DNA of 64,000 nt from Streptomyces sp. NBC_01788 (GCF_035917575.1 NZ_CP109090.1:1612001-1676000), one strand, 5' to 3'. Counted from the first letter of the stretch, positions 19,169-32,969 are shown. The notes: generated by a model not told the origin, from the sequence alone. A program made the numbers and translations.

Positions 19169-21312
19169 CCGATGTCCGGTGGGTCGATGCGGATCCAGAT
19201 CGGTTCGGCGGTTCCGCGGGCCAGGCGGGTCGCCTGGGCGGACTTCAGGGCGGAGGCCAAGGCGGCCCCGGTGCCGGGCGGAACGCGGATCAGGGCGCGC
19301 GTCCAGTGCTCGCCGGGTGGGGGCGCGCCGGAGCGGCGGGGGCGGCCGGCAGGCGTGACCGGCAGCGGGACGGGTCCCAGCACCTCTGCCTCCCGCGGTA
19401 GTTCGACGGTGCGGAGGAAGTCCGACACCGCCTCCGCCGGACCCGACACGGCCGCCATGCGGGACACCGGCGGGAACCCCAGTTCGGCGCGCTCGGACAG
19501 CTCCCGCAGGGCGTGGCCGACGGGGTCCCAGCGCACCAGCGCCTGCACCGGCCGCAGGGTCGGTTCGGCCACGACGACCACGGTGCCGCCCTCCGGCTGG
19601 GGCCGGACCAGCGCGGCGGCCGCTGTCCAGCGCCGCAGCGCGTCCTCACCGGCGCGCAGGTCGGGCCGCCCGAGCATGGCCCAGCCGTCCAGGAGCAGCG
19701 CCGCCGCGTACCCGCCCTCGGCGACCGGCTCCGCGCCCGGGGTGCTGACCACCAGCGCCGGTGTCCCCGGCACCGTGTCCAGCACATGCTCGCGCCCCGA
19801 GGTCCGCACCGGCACGGACGGAAACGCCCGGCCCAGTTCCTCGGCGGTCCGCCGCGCCCCGACGATCTGGGCCCGCAGCCGGAACGAGCCGCACTCCGGG
19901 CAGTGCCAGGCCGGCTCCTCCCGGCCGCACCAGCCGCAGCCGAGCGCCCCGGCGTCCTGCCCCTGGAGGGGTCCCGCGCAGTGCCGGCACCGCGCGGGCT
20001 CCCGGCACTGCGCGCAGGCCATCCGCGGTACGTAGCCCCGGCGGGGCACCTGCACCAGCACAGGCCCGTGCCGCAGCCCTTCCCTGGCCGCCTGCCAGGC
20101 GAGCGAGGGCAGCCGGGCCGCCCGCGCGGCCTCGTCCCGGGCGAGTTCGGCGTCGCCCACCGTGCGCACGAGCGGAGCCGCCCGCCGCATCTGCTCCCTC
20201 GCGGCGACGAGCGGACCGGCCCAGCCGCTCTCGACGAGCTGCGCCGCCTCCACCGTGCAGCTCCAACCGCCCAGCAGGAAGCCGCACTTGTCCTGCGCGG
20301 CGCGCAGCAGCAGCACCTCGCGGGCGTGCGGCTGCGGCGCGTGCTGCTCGCTGTGGCTGTCGTCCCCGTCGTCCCACAGGGCTACCAGGCCGAGGTCCCG
20401 CACGGGCGCGAACATGGCGGCCCGGGTGCCGACGACGGCGCGCACCGAGCCCCGGCGTACGGCGAGCCACTGCCGGTACCGCTTCTCCGGACCCGCGTCG
20501 GCGGTGAGCAGCGCGTGCCGTCCCTCGCCGAGGAGGGCCGTCAGCGCGGCGTCGACCCGGGCGGCGGCCCGCCCGTCCGGGACGACAACGAGCGCGCCGC
20601 GGCCCGAGGCGAGCGCGGCGGCGACGGCGCGGGCCAGTTCCTCGCTCCACTCGGGTCCGGGCAGCGCGTTCCACACGGCACGCGGCGAGCCGCCCGCGGC
20701 CAGGGCGCGCACGAACGCGGCCCCCCGTTCGTAACGGGCCCAGGAGCCCGCGTCGGGTGCCGACGGCGGCGGCAGCGGTGCGGGCGAGGGCCGATCCTCG
20801 GCGCGCGCCCTGCGCGGCGGCACGGCGAGTTGCAGCACGTCGGCGAGGCTGCCCGCGTACCGGTCGGCGACGGCCCGGGCCAGGCCGAGCAGCTCCTCGC
20901 CGAGCACGGGCTCGGGCGAGACGACCTGGGCGAGCGCGGCGAGCGGCCCCGCGTAGTCGGACTCGGCCCGGCGCTCGATCAGGTAACCGTCGATGAGTCC
21001 GCCGCCCTCGCGCCGCCCCTCACGCACCCGGTGCCGTCCGGCTCCGAACCGCACGCGCACGCGCACTCCGGGCTGTGCGTCCGCGTCCAGTTCGGCGGGT
21101 ACGGCGTAGTCGAAGTACCGGTCGAGGTGCAGTGCGCCCTTGTCGACCAGTACGCGCGCCACGGGCAGTCGCCCGGCGAGCTCGGCACCGCGCCAGGTGC
21201 GCGGCTTGGCCCGTGGCTCCTTCGCCTTGCGCACGGTCTCCCGGATGAGCGCAAGCTGCTCCGGCGGCGCCCCCGCGGCCCCGCCGTCCCCCGTCCTGTT
21301 CTCGCTGCTCAC
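19165..21312 (-). CDS. priA: PriA-like primosomal protein lacking helicase motifs
   Basis: A 715-residue relative of replication restart protein PriA. The N-terminal 3'-end-binding domain (RVLVDKGALHLDRYFDYAVP) and the zinc-binding block (CAQC, CRHC, CGWC, CPEC between about residues 435 and 485) are kept. The helicase Walker A is replaced by ALPGPEWSEELA and the DEEH box by LWDDGDDSHSEQ, so ATP-driven unwinding is not expected. This loss is known for actinobacterial PriA proteins, including that of S. coelicolor. GTG at 21312 is chosen as the first codon of the conserved sequence; the binding site is weak. metK is next upstream on the same strand. Confidence 0.88.
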
Positions 21313-21426
21313 GCTTGCATTCTTACCAAACGGGACCGACAACCGACTGCGAGCGAGGCCCGGACCCACATGGGGTCCGGGCCTCGCTCAGGTCTCGCGG
21401 CGGCCGGGGGCCTTGTGGCCCCGGTC

Positions 21427-22650
21427 CTACAGGCCCGCCGCCTCGCGCAGCGCGTCCACGCGGTCCGTGCGCTCCCAGGTGAAGTCGGGCAGCTCACGGC
21501 CGAAGTGGCCGTACGCGGCGGTCTGGGCGTAGATCGGGCGGAGCAGGTCGAGGTCGCGGATGATGGCGGCCGGGCGCAGGTCGAAGACCTCGTCGATCGC
21601 CTTCTCGATCTTCTCGGGCTCCACCTTGTGGGTGCCGAAGGTCTCCACGAACAGGCCCACCGGCTCGGCCTTGCCGATCGCGTAGGCGACCTGGACCTCG
21701 CAGCGGGCGGCCAGACCGGCCGCCACCACGTTCTTGGCGACCCAGCGCATCGCGTACGCGGCCGAGCGGTCCACCTTGGACGGGTCCTTGCCGGAGAAGG
21801 CACCGCCGCCGTGGCGGGCCATGCCGCCGTAGGTGTCGATGATGATCTTGCGGCCGGTCAGGCCCGCGTCACCCATCGGGCCGCCGATCTCGAACCGGCC
21901 GGTGGGGTTGACCAGCAGCCGGTAGCCCTCGGTGTCCAGCTTGATGCCGTCGTCCAGCAGCGCCTTCAGCTCCGGCTCGACGACGAACTCGCGGATGTCG
22001 GGCGCCAGCAGCGAGTCCAGGTCGATGTCGGAGGCGTGCTGCGAGGAGACCACCACGGTGTCCAGGCGGACGGCCTTGTCGCCGTCGTACTCGATGGTGA
22101 CCTGGGTCTTGCCGTCCGGACGCAGGTAGGGGATCGTGCCGTTCTTGCGCACGTCCGACAGGCGCTTGGACAGCCGGTGCGCCAGGAAGATCGGCAGCGG
22201 CATCAGCGTCGGCGTCTCGTCTGAGGCGTAGCCGAACATCAGGCCCTGGTCGCCCGCGCCCTGCTGGTCCAGCTCGTCGAACTCGTCACCCGCGGCACCA
22301 CCGTCGACCCGGGACTCGTACGCCGTGTCCACACCCTGGGCGATGTCCGGGGACTGCGCGCCGATGGAGACGGACACGCCGCAGGAGGCGCCGTCGAAGC
22401 CCTTCTTGGAGGAGTCGTAGCCGATCTCGAGGATCTTGTCGCGGACCAGGGTCGCGATGTCCGCGTAGGTCTTGGTGGTGACCTCGCCGGCCACGTGCAC
22501 CAGGCCGGTGGTGATCAGTGTCTCCACGGCGACCCGGGAGGTCGGGTCCTCGCGCAGAAGCGCGTCGAGAATGGTGTCGCTGATCTGGTCAGCGATCTTG
22601 TCGGGGTGACCCTCGGTCACGGACTCCGAGGTGAACAGGCGACGGGACAC
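21427..22650 (-). CDS. metK: S-adenosylmethionine synthetase
   Basis: A 407-residue enzyme making S-adenosylmethionine from ATP and methionine. It begins [18 protein letters not shown] with the ATP-phosphate motif GHPDK at 14-18, and has the second signature [19 protein letters not shown] near residue 285. GTG at 22650 is preceded by AGGGAG. The open frame extends to 22842 but without homology. The coaBC-metK-priA order is conserved in actinobacteria. The 237-base leader shows no SAM riboswitch that I can recognise. Confidence 0.97.
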   Translation of the reverse strand: MSRRLFTSESVTEGHPDKIADQISDTILDALLREDPTSRVAVETLITTGLVHVAGEVTTKTYADIATLVRDKILEIGYDSSKKGFDGASCGVSVSIGAQSPDIAQGVDTAYESRVDGGAAGDEFDELDQQGAGDQGLMFGYASDETPTLMPLPIFLAHRLSKRLSDVRKNGTIPYLRPDGKTQVTIEYDGDKAVRLDTVVVSSQHASDIDLDSLLAPDIREFVVEPELKALLDDGIKLDTEGYRLLVNPTGRFEIGGPMGDAGLTGRKIIIDTYGGMARHGGGAFSGKDPSKVDRSAAYAMRWVAKNVVAAGLAARCEVQVAYAIGKAEPVGLFVETFGTHKVEPEKIEKAIDEVFDLRPAAIIRDLDLLRPIYAQTAAYGHFGRELPDFTWERTDRVDALREAAGL

Positions 22651-22887
22651 AACGCTCCCTGGGGTTGCAGCGGCTGCTGGCTGATCATTGGCGGACGGGC
22701 ACGGGGCTGCGCCTGGCGTCGTCCGAGAACAGTTTATCGGTCGCGCTCGGCCGCCGGCCCACCTGTCTCGCCTCTCGGGAGCGCTGTGACCTGCGGCACG
22801 GGCATTGTGCCGAAGCCCGGCGACCTTGGCCAGAGTCGCCACGCGCCGGGCTTCGAAGTTCGGCGGGGCCGTACGGGCCGGGGGCGC

Positions 22888-24090
22888 TCAGCCGAGCCGG
22901 GCGGCCACCAGGTCCCACACGGTCTCGGCCAGGGCCTCCTTCGGTCCGTGCGGCACGGGTGTCTCGACGCCGTCGGCGGCCAGCACCACGGCCTCGTTGT
23001 CCTCCGCGCCGAAGGTCCTGCGCTCCCCCACCTCGTTGACCACGAGCAGGTCGCAGCCCTTGCGGGCGAGCTTCTTGCGCCCGTTGGCGAGGACGTCGTC
23101 GGTCTCGGCGGCGAATCCCACGATCACCTGTCCGGGCCGGGCCCGTTCGGCTGAAATCTCGGCGAGGATGTCCGGATTCCGCACCAGCGCGACGGGCTCG
23201 GGGTCCTCGCCGTCCTTCTTCTTGATCTTGCCGGTCGCGTAGGCAGCCGGACGGAAGTCGGCGACCGCGGCGGCCATGACCACCGCGTCGGCGTCCGCGG
23301 CGGCCTTCAGCACGGCCTCCCGCAACTGCACGGCCGTACCGACCCGGACGAGGTCGACGCCCGCCGGGTCCGGCAGGGCGGTGTTGGCGGCGACGAGCGT
23401 GACCCGGGCGCCGCGGGCCGCGGCCGTCCGGGCGAGGGCGTAGCCCTGCTTGCCTGAGGAGCGGTTGCCGAGGAAGCGGACGGGGTCGAGGGGTTCGCGG
23501 GTGCCGCCGGCGCTGACGACGACGTGCCGTCCGGCGAGGTCGGGCTCGATCGCGCCCCGGGCCAGCACACGGCGGCAGACCTCGAAGATCTCCGCCGGTT
23601 CCGGCAGCCGGCCCTTGCCGGTGTCGACGCCGGTGAGCCGGCCGACCGCCGGTTCGATGACGACGGCGCCGCGGCGGCGCAGCGTCGCCACGTTGTCCTG
23701 GGTGGCCGGGTGCTCCCACATCTCGGTGTGCATCGCGGGGGCGAAGACCACCGGGCAGCGGGCGGTGAGCAGGGTGTTGGTCAGCAGGTCGTCGGCGAGG
23801 CCGTGGGCGGCTTTGGCGAGCATGTCGGCGGTGGCGGGGGCGACGACCACCAGGTCGGCCTGCTGCCCGATGCGCACGTGCGGGACCTCGTGGACGTCGT
23901 CCCAGACCTCGGTGGAGACGGGGTGGCCGGACAGCGCCGACCAGGTCGCGGCGCCGACGAAGTGCAGCGCGGAGGCGGTCGGCACCACGCGCACGTCGTG
24001 ACCGGACTCGGTCAGCCTGCGCAGCAGTTCGCACGCCTTGTAGGCGGCGATGCCGCCAGCGACCCCCAGAACGACCTTGGGCTTGCTCAC
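22888..24090 (-). CDS. coaBC: bifunctional phosphopantothenoylcysteine decarboxylase/synthetase
   Basis: A 400-residue coenzyme A biosynthesis enzyme. The N-terminal FMN-dependent decarboxylase (CoaC) shows VLGVAGGIAAYKACELLRRL, the His of SALSGHPV and the substrate clamp APAMHTEMW, where the more usual Asn is His, a variant I associate with actinobacteria. The C-terminal CTP-dependent synthetase (CoaB) shows SAGGTREPLDPVRFLGNRSS and the Lys of SSGKQG. GTG at 24090 is preceded by GGGAGG. A strong hairpin separates it from rpoZ. Confidence 0.95.
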   Translation of the reverse strand: MSKPKVVLGVAGGIAAYKACELLRRLTESGHDVRVVPTASALHFVGAATWSALSGHPVSTEVWDDVHEVPHVRIGQQADLVVVAPATADMLAKAAHGLADDLLTNTLLTARCPVVFAPAMHTEMWEHPATQDNVATLRRRGAVVIEPAVGRLTGVDTGKGRLPEPAEIFEVCRRVLARGAIEPDLAGRHVVVSAGGTREPLDPVRFLGNRSSGKQGYALARTAAARGARVTLVAANTALPDPAGVDLVRVGTAVQLREAVLKAAADADAVVMAAAVADFRPAAYATGKIKKKDGEDPEPVALVRNPDILAEISAERARPGQVIVGFAAETDDVLANGRKKLARKGCDLLVVNEVGERRTFGAEDNEAVVLAADGVETPVPHGPKEALAETVWDLVAARLG

Positions 24091-24188
24091 CGGGCCTCCC
24101 CTCACTCGACACACGTACGCCGCGGCTCGTCGGCGTACGCGTCCATGCTGCATCATCGCGGGATCGGCTCCCGCACCCCCCGAGCACA

Positions 24189-24223
24189 CCACAGGCCCGG
24201 CAATCGCGCTGCCGGGCCTGTGG
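24189..24223. terminator. hairpin terminator between rpoZ and coaBC
   Basis: A perfect 14-bp stem (24189-24202 with 24210-24223) with a 7-base loop lies 40 bases past the rpoZ stop. It should end or attenuate transcription from gmk-rpoZ before coaBC, implying that coaBC has its own promoter in the 100 bases that follow. Confidence 0.7.
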
Positions 24224-24263
24224 AAAAAACCTGCTATGAAGAGCCGCGGGGACTGCCGGCGGA

Positions 24264-24536
24264 CTACTGACCCGGGCCCTCGATGGCCTCGGACGTCAGC
24301 AGACCCGCGTTGATCTCGCGCAGCGCGATGGAGAGCGGCTTCTCGTGGACGTGGGTGTCGACGAGCGGACCGACGTACTCGAGGAGGCCCTCGCCGAGCT
24401 GCGAGTAGTACGCGTTGATCTGACGGGCCCGCTTGGCCGCGTAGATCACGAGGCTGTACTTCGAGTCGGTGGCCTCGAGGAGCTCGTCGATCGGCGGGTT
24501 GATGATGCCCTCGGGCGCGGAGATGGAAGAGGACAC
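24264..24536 (-). CDS. rpoZ: RNA polymerase omega subunit
   Basis: A 90-residue omega subunit that promotes assembly of RNA polymerase by binding the beta-prime C-terminus. The core [20 protein letters not shown] then [12 protein letters not shown] is diagnostic, with the actinobacterial C-terminus [18 protein letters not shown] at 24536 is preceded by GGAAGG. gmk lies 63 bases upstream on the same strand, the usual gmk-rpoZ pairing linking nucleotide supply and transcription. Confidence 0.96.
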   Translation of the reverse strand: MSSSISAPEGIINPPIDELLEATDSKYSLVIYAAKRARQINAYYSQLGEGLLEYVGPLVDTHVHEKPLSIALREINAGLLTSEAIEGPGQ

Positions 24537-24599
24537 GCTCTACCTTCCGATGGATGGGAAAGAATCAGTTCGGTGCGACCGTCACGTTCACTGTCACGA

Positions 24600-25193
24600 T
24601 CACACAACGTCCATCAAGGCTAGCAGCTCGCGAGCCACGTCCTCGACGGAGGTGTTGACCAGGGTCTCGTCGAACTCCGGTTCGGCCGCGAGTTCGATCT
24701 TCGCCGCCTCCAGTCGCCGTTCGATGACCTCGGGCGGCTCGGTCCCCCGCCCGGTGAGCCTGCGCACGAGTTCCTCCCAGGAGGGAGGAGCCAGGAACAC
24801 CAGCCGGCCCTCGGGCATGGACTCACGGACCTGCCGGGCGCCCTGGAGGTCGATCTCCAGCAGCACCGGCACACCCGTCTCCAGGTGCTCCAGCACGGCG
24901 GCGCGCGGGGTGCCGTAGCGGTTGCCCGCGAACTCGGCCCATTCCAGCAGCTCGCCGTTGGCGATCATCTTGTCCATCTCGTCGTCGGTGACGAAGAAGT
25001 AGTGGACGCCGTGCTGCTCACCGGGGCGAGGCTTGCGGGTCGTCGCCGACACCGACAGCCAGACCTCGGGGTGTTCCTTGCGCATATGGGCGACGACCGT
25101 GCTCTTGCCGACCCCTGAGGGGCCGGAGAGCACGGTCAGCCGCGGACGTGCGTCCGGGGGTACGGGGGTCGCGCCCCGGGGTGTTACAGCCAT
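24600..25193 (-). CDS. gmk: guanylate kinase
   Basis: A 197-residue P-loop kinase phosphorylating GMP to GDP. Walker A is [11 protein letters not shown] at about 22-32, followed by the GMP-binding residues [21 protein letters not shown] and [10 protein letters not shown]. The first 18 residues are a Pro-rich extension common in Streptomyces. ATG at 25193 is used; the open frame runs further upstream without homology. It lies between ihf and rpoZ, as in Mycobacterium. Confidence 0.96.
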   Translation of the reverse strand: MAVTPRGATPVPPDARPRLTVLSGPSGVGKSTVVAHMRKEHPEVWLSVSATTRKPRPGEQHGVHYFFVTDDEMDKMIANGELLEWAEFAGNRYGTPRAAVLEHLETGVPVLLEIDLQGARQVRESMPEGRLVFLAPPSWEELVRRLTGRGTEPPEVIERRLEAAKIELAAEPEFDETLVNTSVEDVARELLALMDVV

Positions 25194-25251
25194 GCGCCGA
25201 TTATTCCAGCAATCGCGCAGTGCCCGGGACTCCGGCCCCAAGCCCCCGGAT

Positions 25252-25575
25252 TCAGGAGCCGGTGCTGCCGAACTCGCGCTCCAGGGAGGCGATCTGGTTG
25301 GACCCGAGGCCGCGCACGCGGCGGCTCTCGGAGATGCCGAGCCGTTCCATGATCTGCTTGGCGCGGACCTTGCCCACGCCTGGCAGGGACTCAAGGAGCG
25401 CGGAGACCTTCATCTTGCCGATGACGTCGTTCTCCTGGCCCTGCTTGATGACCTCGTGCAGGGAGGCGCCGGAGTGCTTGAGTCGATTCTTGACCTCGGC
25501 CCGCTCCCGGCGAGCCGCGGCGGCCTTTTCGAGCGCGGCTGCGCGCTGTTCAGGGGTTAGGGGCGGAAGAGCCAC
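25252..25575 (-). CDS. ihf: integration host factor, actinobacterial type
   Basis: A 107-residue nucleoid protein, unrelated to E. coli IHF. A long N-terminal helix ([20 protein letters not shown]) is followed by a helix-two-turn-helix DNA-binding region ([20 protein letters not shown]) and the basic [14 protein letters not shown]. It matches S. coelicolor sIHF and mycobacterial mIHF, which bend DNA, affect topology and influence development and antibiotic production. GTG at 25575 gives the known 107-residue form and follows GAGGTG; the frame extends to 25638 without homology. Confidence 0.95.
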   Translation of the reverse strand: MALPPLTPEQRAAALEKAAAARRERAEVKNRLKHSGASLHEVIKQGQENDVIGKMKVSALLESLPGVGKVRAKQIMERLGISESRRVRGLGSNQIASLEREFGSTGS

Positions 25576-25717
25576 GCCTACGTCACCTCGGATGTCGAAC
25601 TGTCGGATACGGACCGGTGAGGAACCTAGTCGCCCCACACCTGGGGAGCCACGAGCAACACGCTTGCCCGTTCTCCCCCACTACCTTGAGGGCGTGGGAG
25701 GCGCCCCCACTCGACGG

Positions 25718-25746
25718 AGACTAGCGGTCCAGTCCGCCAGAGTCAG
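25718..25746 (-). promoter_or_regulatory. predicted ihf promoter
   Basis: On the minus strand CTGACT (25746-25741) and TAGTCT (25723-25718) are spaced by exactly 17 bases, a good housekeeping promoter. Transcription would start about 135 bases before the ihf GTG, leaving a long leader in the 288-base gap after pyrF. Confidence 0.5.
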
Positions 25747-25786
25747 CGAGAACAGCGGAAAAGTCCTGGTCAGCCTCCGCCAGGCC

Positions 25787-25860
25787 GGGCATTTAGGACA
25801 TAATGCCCCGGATTCGAGGATGTATCCAGGCTCGGGCGCGCCCCGGACCGCCCGCCGGGG
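25787..25860. terminator. possible terminators after pyrF
   Basis: Just past the pyrF stop are a short GC stem (CCCCGG 25841-25846 with CCGGGG 25855-25860) and further on a 7-bp stem GGGCATT / AATGCCC around an 8-base loop (about 25787-25808). Either could end the pyr operon transcript; neither has a T tract. Confidence 0.35.
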
Positions 25861-25863
25861 CAC

Positions 25864-26709
25864 TCAGCCGCCGGTCACCGCGGTCCTGATCTCCTCCGCG
25901 AAGCGCTCCGCGGCGTCGCGCAGCGCACCCGCCTCGGGACCGTGACGCAGAACACCCCGGCTGACGCTCGGGACCACGTTGCGCACGGCGGGGCCGAACA
26001 CCCGGGGAAGGTCGGCCGGCGTCGCTCCCTGCGCGCCGATCCCGGGTGCGAGCAGCGGCCCGCCCATGTCCAGGTCGTACGACGACAGATCGCCCAGCGT
26101 GGCCCCCACCACCGCGCCGAAGGAGCCGAGCGGGGCCTGCCCCGCGTTCTCCTCGGCGAGGTGCGCCAGTACGGTCGCGGCGACGCTGCGGCCGTCGGGC
26201 CGCACGGCGTGCTGGACCTCGGCGCCCTCCGGGTTGGAGGTCAGCGCCAGCACGAAGAGGCCCGCGCCGCTCTCCCGGGCCAGGTCGACCGCGGGCCTCA
26301 GCGACCCGTAGCCGAGGTACGGCGAGACGGTGAGCGCGTCCGAGAACAGGGGCGCGTCCTCGCGCAGGAACGACTCGGCGTAGGCGGCCATGGTGGAGCC
26401 GATGTCACCGCGCTTGGCGTCCATGACGACCAGCGCACCGGCCGCCCGGGCCTCCTCGACCGACTTCTCCAGCACGGCGAGACCGCGCGAGCCGAAACGC
26501 TCGTAGAAGGCGCTCTGCGGCTTCAGGGCGGCCACCCGGCCGGCCAGCGCCTCCACCACGGTGCGGCTGAACCGCTCCAGACCGGCCACGTCGTCGTTCA
26601 GGCCCCACTCGGCGAGCAGGGAGGCGTGCGGGTCGATGCCGACGCACAGCGGGCCGCGCTCGTCCATCGCACGGCGCAGCCGCGCGCCGAAGGGTTCCAC
26701 CGGACTCAT
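25864..26709 (-). CDS. pyrF: orotidine 5'-phosphate decarboxylase
   Basis: A 281-residue enzyme of the longer (type 2) OMP decarboxylase group, last step to UMP. The catalytic D-x-K-x-x-D signature is MDAKRGDIGST with D97, K99 and D102. CVGIDPHASLLAEWG opens the barrel and LLAPGIGAQGATP is the phosphate-binding end. ATG at 26709 overlaps the pyrD stop by 4 bases (ATGA), so the two are coupled. It is the last gene of the pyrimidine cluster. Confidence 0.97.
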   Translation of the reverse strand: MSPVEPFGARLRRAMDERGPLCVGIDPHASLLAEWGLNDDVAGLERFSRTVVEALAGRVAALKPQSAFYERFGSRGLAVLEKSVEEARAAGALVVMDAKRGDIGSTMAAYAESFLREDAPLFSDALTVSPYLGYGSLRPAVDLARESGAGLFVLALTSNPEGAEVQHAVRPDGRSVAATVLAHLAEENAGQAPLGSFGAVVGATLGDLSSYDLDMGGPLLAPGIGAQGATPADLPRVFGPAVRNVVPSVSRGVLRHGPEAGALRDAAERFAEEIRTAVTGG

Positions 26710-27821
26710 GCCGTCTCCCCTGCCTTCCTCACATCGGCGCCGACCGCGTCGGCGAGCGTGGCGTACGGGCTGGTCCGCAGGCGTGCGGCGAGCCCCTTGT
26801 GGATCGCACGGCTCCAGAAGGGCCCCTGGTAGACGAAGGCGCTGTAGCCCTGGACCAGGGTGGCGCCGGCCAGGATGCGCTGCCAGACGTCCTCGGCGTT
26901 CTCGATGCCGCCGACGCCGACCAGCGTGACGCGGTCGCCCACGCGCGCGTAGAGGCGGCGCAGCACCTGGAGGGAGCGCGCCTTCAGCGGCGCGCCCGAG
27001 AGCCCGCCGGTCTCCTTCACGAGCGAGGGCGCGGACGCCAGCCCGAGTCCCTCGCGCGCGATGGTGGTGTTGGTGGCGATGATCCCGTCCAGGCCCAGCT
27101 CCACGGCGAGGTCGGCGACCGCGTCGACGTCCTCGTCGGCGAGGTCCGGCGCGATCTTCACCAGGAGCGGCACCCGGCGCCCGGGCACGACCCGGTCGGC
27201 GGCCTCGCGCACGGCGGCCAGGAGCGGGCGCAGCGCCTCGGTGGCCTGGAGGTCGCGCAGTCCGGGAGTGTTCGGCGAGGAGACGTTGACGACCAGGTAG
27301 TCGGCGTACGGGGCCAGCCGCTCGGCGGACTTCACATAGTCGCCGACGGCCTCCTCCTCCGGGACGACCTTGGTCTTGCCGATGTTGACGCCCACGACGG
27401 TCCTGAACACGGGCGTGCGCGAGGCGAGGCGCGCGGCGACGGCGAGCGAGCCCTCGTTGTTGAAGCCCATGCGGTTGATCAGCGCGCGGTCCTGGACCAG
27501 CCGGAACAGCCGCTTCCTCGGGTTGCCGGGCTGCGGTTCGCCCGTGACCGTGCCGATCTCGACGTGGTCGAAGCCGAGCATCGACATCCCGTCGATCGCC
27601 ACGGCGTTCTTGTCGAAGCCGGCGGCGAGGCCGAAGGGGCCGTGCATCCGCAGCCCGAGGGCCTCGGTGCGCAGTTCCTCGTGGCGGGGGGCGAGGGCGG
27701 CGGCGGCGAACGTGCGCAGCACCGGGACGCGGGCGGCGAGCCGGATCCAGCGGAAGGCCAGGTGGTGCGCCTGTTCCGGGTCCATCCGCTGGAAGAACAG
27801 ACGGAAGAAGAGCTTGTACAT
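26706..27821 (-). CDS. pyrD: dihydroorotate dehydrogenase (quinone), class 2
   Basis: A 371-residue membrane-associated flavoenzyme. The N-terminal amphipathic segment [20 protein letters not shown] is the quinone-side helix pair of class 2 enzymes. [21 protein letters not shown] and [15 protein letters not shown] (Ser as catalytic base) bind FMN and orotate. ATG at 27821 agrees with family N-termini; GTG at 27824 is directly ahead. A strong terminator-like hairpin separates it from carB, so its expression may be partly independent of the upstream pyr genes. Confidence 0.96.
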   Translation of the reverse strand: MYKLFFRLFFQRMDPEQAHHLAFRWIRLAARVPVLRTFAAAALAPRHEELRTEALGLRMHGPFGLAAGFDKNAVAIDGMSMLGFDHVEIGTVTGEPQPGNPRKRLFRLVQDRALINRMGFNNEGSLAVAARLASRTPVFRTVVGVNIGKTKVVPEEEAVGDYVKSAERLAPYADYLVVNVSSPNTPGLRDLQATEALRPLLAAVREAADRVVPGRRVPLLVKIAPDLADEDVDAVADLAVELGLDGIIATNTTIAREGLGLASAPSLVKETGGLSGAPLKARSLQVLRRLYARVGDRVTLVGVGGIENAEDVWQRILAGATLVQGYSAFVYQGPFWSRAIHKGLAARLRTSPYATLADAVGADVRKAGETA

Positions 27822-27883
27822 CACTGAGTCACTGAGTCCTCGGGTGTCCTCGGGGCCTCATGGGTCCCCCTGGTGCTCATGAA

Positions 27884-27913
27884 GAGGGGGACACCGTTTC
27901 CGGTGTCCCCCTC
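27884..27913. terminator. strong hairpin between carB and pyrD
   Basis: A perfect 13-bp stem (27884-27896 with 27901-27913) closed by a 4-base loop begins 8 bases after the carB stop codon. It should terminate or strongly attenuate the pyrR-carB transcript before pyrD. Confidence 0.75.
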
Positions 27914-27920
27914 GGGGCTG

Positions 27921-31221
<3,301 letters not shown>

Positions 31222-31229
<8 letters not shown>

Positions 31230-32379
31230 GCTGGCCCTCCATCAGGACTGTGCTCATCAAAGACGTGAAGCGGTCGAACAGGTAGGCGGCGTCGTGGGGT
31301 CCCGCGGCCGCTTCGGGGTGGTACTGCACGCTGAAGGCCGGCTTGTCGAGCAGCCGGAGGCCCTCCACCACGTTGTCATTGAGGCACACGTGGGAGACCT
31401 CGACGCGGCCGAAGGGGGTGTCGGAGACCCGGTCGATGGGGGCGTCGACGGCGAAGCCGTGGTTGTGCGCGGTGACCTCGACCCTGCCGGTCGTACGGTC
31501 CTGCACCGGCTGGTTGATGCCGCGGTGGCCGTACTTCAGCTTGTAGGTGCCGAAGCCGAGGGCGCGGCCGAGGATCTGGTTGCCGAAGCAGATGCCGAAC
31601 AGCGGCGTACCGCGTTCCAGGACGCCGCGCATGACGGAGACGGCGTGGTCGGCGGTGGCCGGGTCGCCGGGGCCGTTGGAGAAGAACACTCCGTCGGGCC
31701 CGACCGCGTAGACGTCCTCGACCGTGGCCGTGGCGGGCAGCACATGCACCTCGATGCCGCGTTCGGCCATGCGGTGCGGGGTCATGCCCTTGATGCCGAG
31801 GTCGACGGCGGCGACGGTGAACTTCTTGTCGCCGATCGCGGGGACGACGTACGCCTCCTCGGTGGCCACCTCCGCGGACAGGTCCGCGCCCTCCATCCGG
31901 GGGGACTCCAGGACCCGGGCCAGCAGCGTGGCGTCGTCCTGGACGGCCTCCCCGCTGAAGACGCCGACGCGCATGGCGCCGCGCTCGCGCAGGTGGCGGG
32001 TGAGGGCGCGGGTGTCGATGCCGCTGATGCCGACGACGCCCTGCGCGGCGAGCTCCTCGTCCAGGGTGCGCCGGGCACGCCAGTTGGAGGGCCGGCGGGC
32101 GGGGTCGCGCACGACGTAGCCCGAGACCCAGATCCGCTTCGACTCGGGGTCCTCGTCGTTGACGCCGGTGTTGCCGACGTGCGGGGCCGTCATGACGACG
32201 ACCTGGCGGTGGTACGACGGGTCGGTGAGGGTCTCCTGGTAGCCGGTCATGCCGGTGGAGAACACGGCCTCGCCGAACGTCTCCCCCACGGCCCCGTAGG
32301 CACGGCCGCGGAAGATCCGGCCGTCCTCGAGGACGAGTACGGCGGGAACCCTGGAGGTTCCCCTGGTGGAGGTGGTCAT
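31222..32379 (-). CDS. carA: carbamoyl-phosphate synthase small subunit
   Basis: A 385-residue glutaminase subunit. The N-terminal CarA-specific domain ([30 protein letters not shown]) leads into a class I glutamine amidotransferase with nucleophile Cys in [15 protein letters not shown] and the catalytic His-Glu in YHPEAAAGP. It feeds ammonia to CarB. ATG at 32379 overlaps the stop of the upstream membrane-protein gene (ATGA). The open frame continues upstream over pyrC without homology. Confidence 0.98.
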
Positions 32380-32969
32380 CGTTCGGCGCCTTCCGTGGTG
32401 TTCTTCTCGATCATGGAGTTCAGGGCCTCGACCCACTCGGTGTGCTCGGCCGCCCGGTCGGAGCGGAACCCGGAGTCGATCAGCCGGTCGCCGTGCTCCC
32501 AGGTCACGACGAGCAGACCGCCCTCGGTGAGCACCTTGCCGGCGATGCCCTTGTCGAGCCGCGCCCCGCGCAGCCGCGCGGCCGGCACGAAGAAGTCGCC
32601 GGCTCCGGGGCGCACCACGTCCAGGCCCGCGTCGGTCAGGGTCAGCTCGGCCCGGCTGCGGGTGCCCAGGCCACGCGCCACGATGCGGTCCAGCCACTGT
32701 CCGGCGGTGGTGGAGCCGTGGTAGCGGCCGGTCATCGTCAGGGTCGCCGGACCGGGTTCCTCGGGCGCGTCCGGCAGCTCGGGCAGGTCGCCCTGCAGGG
32801 TGGCGCGCCACTTCCAGCCCTCGCGCATCAGCCAGTAGACGAGGGCGATGAACATGAGGAGGCCGACCAGCCAGCCGACGCGGGCGGCCCAGTCGGTGAC
32901 CGCGGCCGATTTCCCTTCCGCGGCGATGTCGGTCGCGATCCCAGCCGCGAGCAGAGGTGCAGGTGTCAC
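32376..32969 (-). CDS. single-pass membrane protein with PH-like domain, in pyr operon
   Basis: A 197-residue protein of unproven function. After a short N-terminal hydrophobic stretch there is a clear membrane segment at about 33-51 ([18 protein letters not shown]). The cytoplasmic part ([48 protein letters not shown]) looks like a bacterial PH-fold domain. GTG at 32969 overlaps the pyrC stop (GTGA) and its own stop overlaps carA (ATGA), so it is fully embedded in the operon. A similar gene sits between pyrC and carA in Mycobacterium tuberculosis (Rv1382), so the placement is ancient. A role in pyrimidine synthesis is suggested only by context. Confidence 0.75.
   Translation of the reverse strand: MTPAPLLAAGIATDIAAEGKSAAVTDWAARVGWLVGLLMFIALVYWLMREGWKWRATLQGDLPELPDAPEEPGPATLTMTGRYHGSTTAGQWLDRIVARGLGTRSRAELTLTDAGLDVVRPGAGDFFVPAARLRGARLDKGIAGKVLTEGGLLVVTWEHGDRLIDSGFRSDRAAEHTEWVEALNSMIEKNTTEGAER

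Noticed and set aside
22651..22887. SAM riboswitch upstream of metK
   Set aside because: I could not find the conserved helices or core of SAM-I or SAM-IV in this 237-base gap; only short unrelated GC stems are present.
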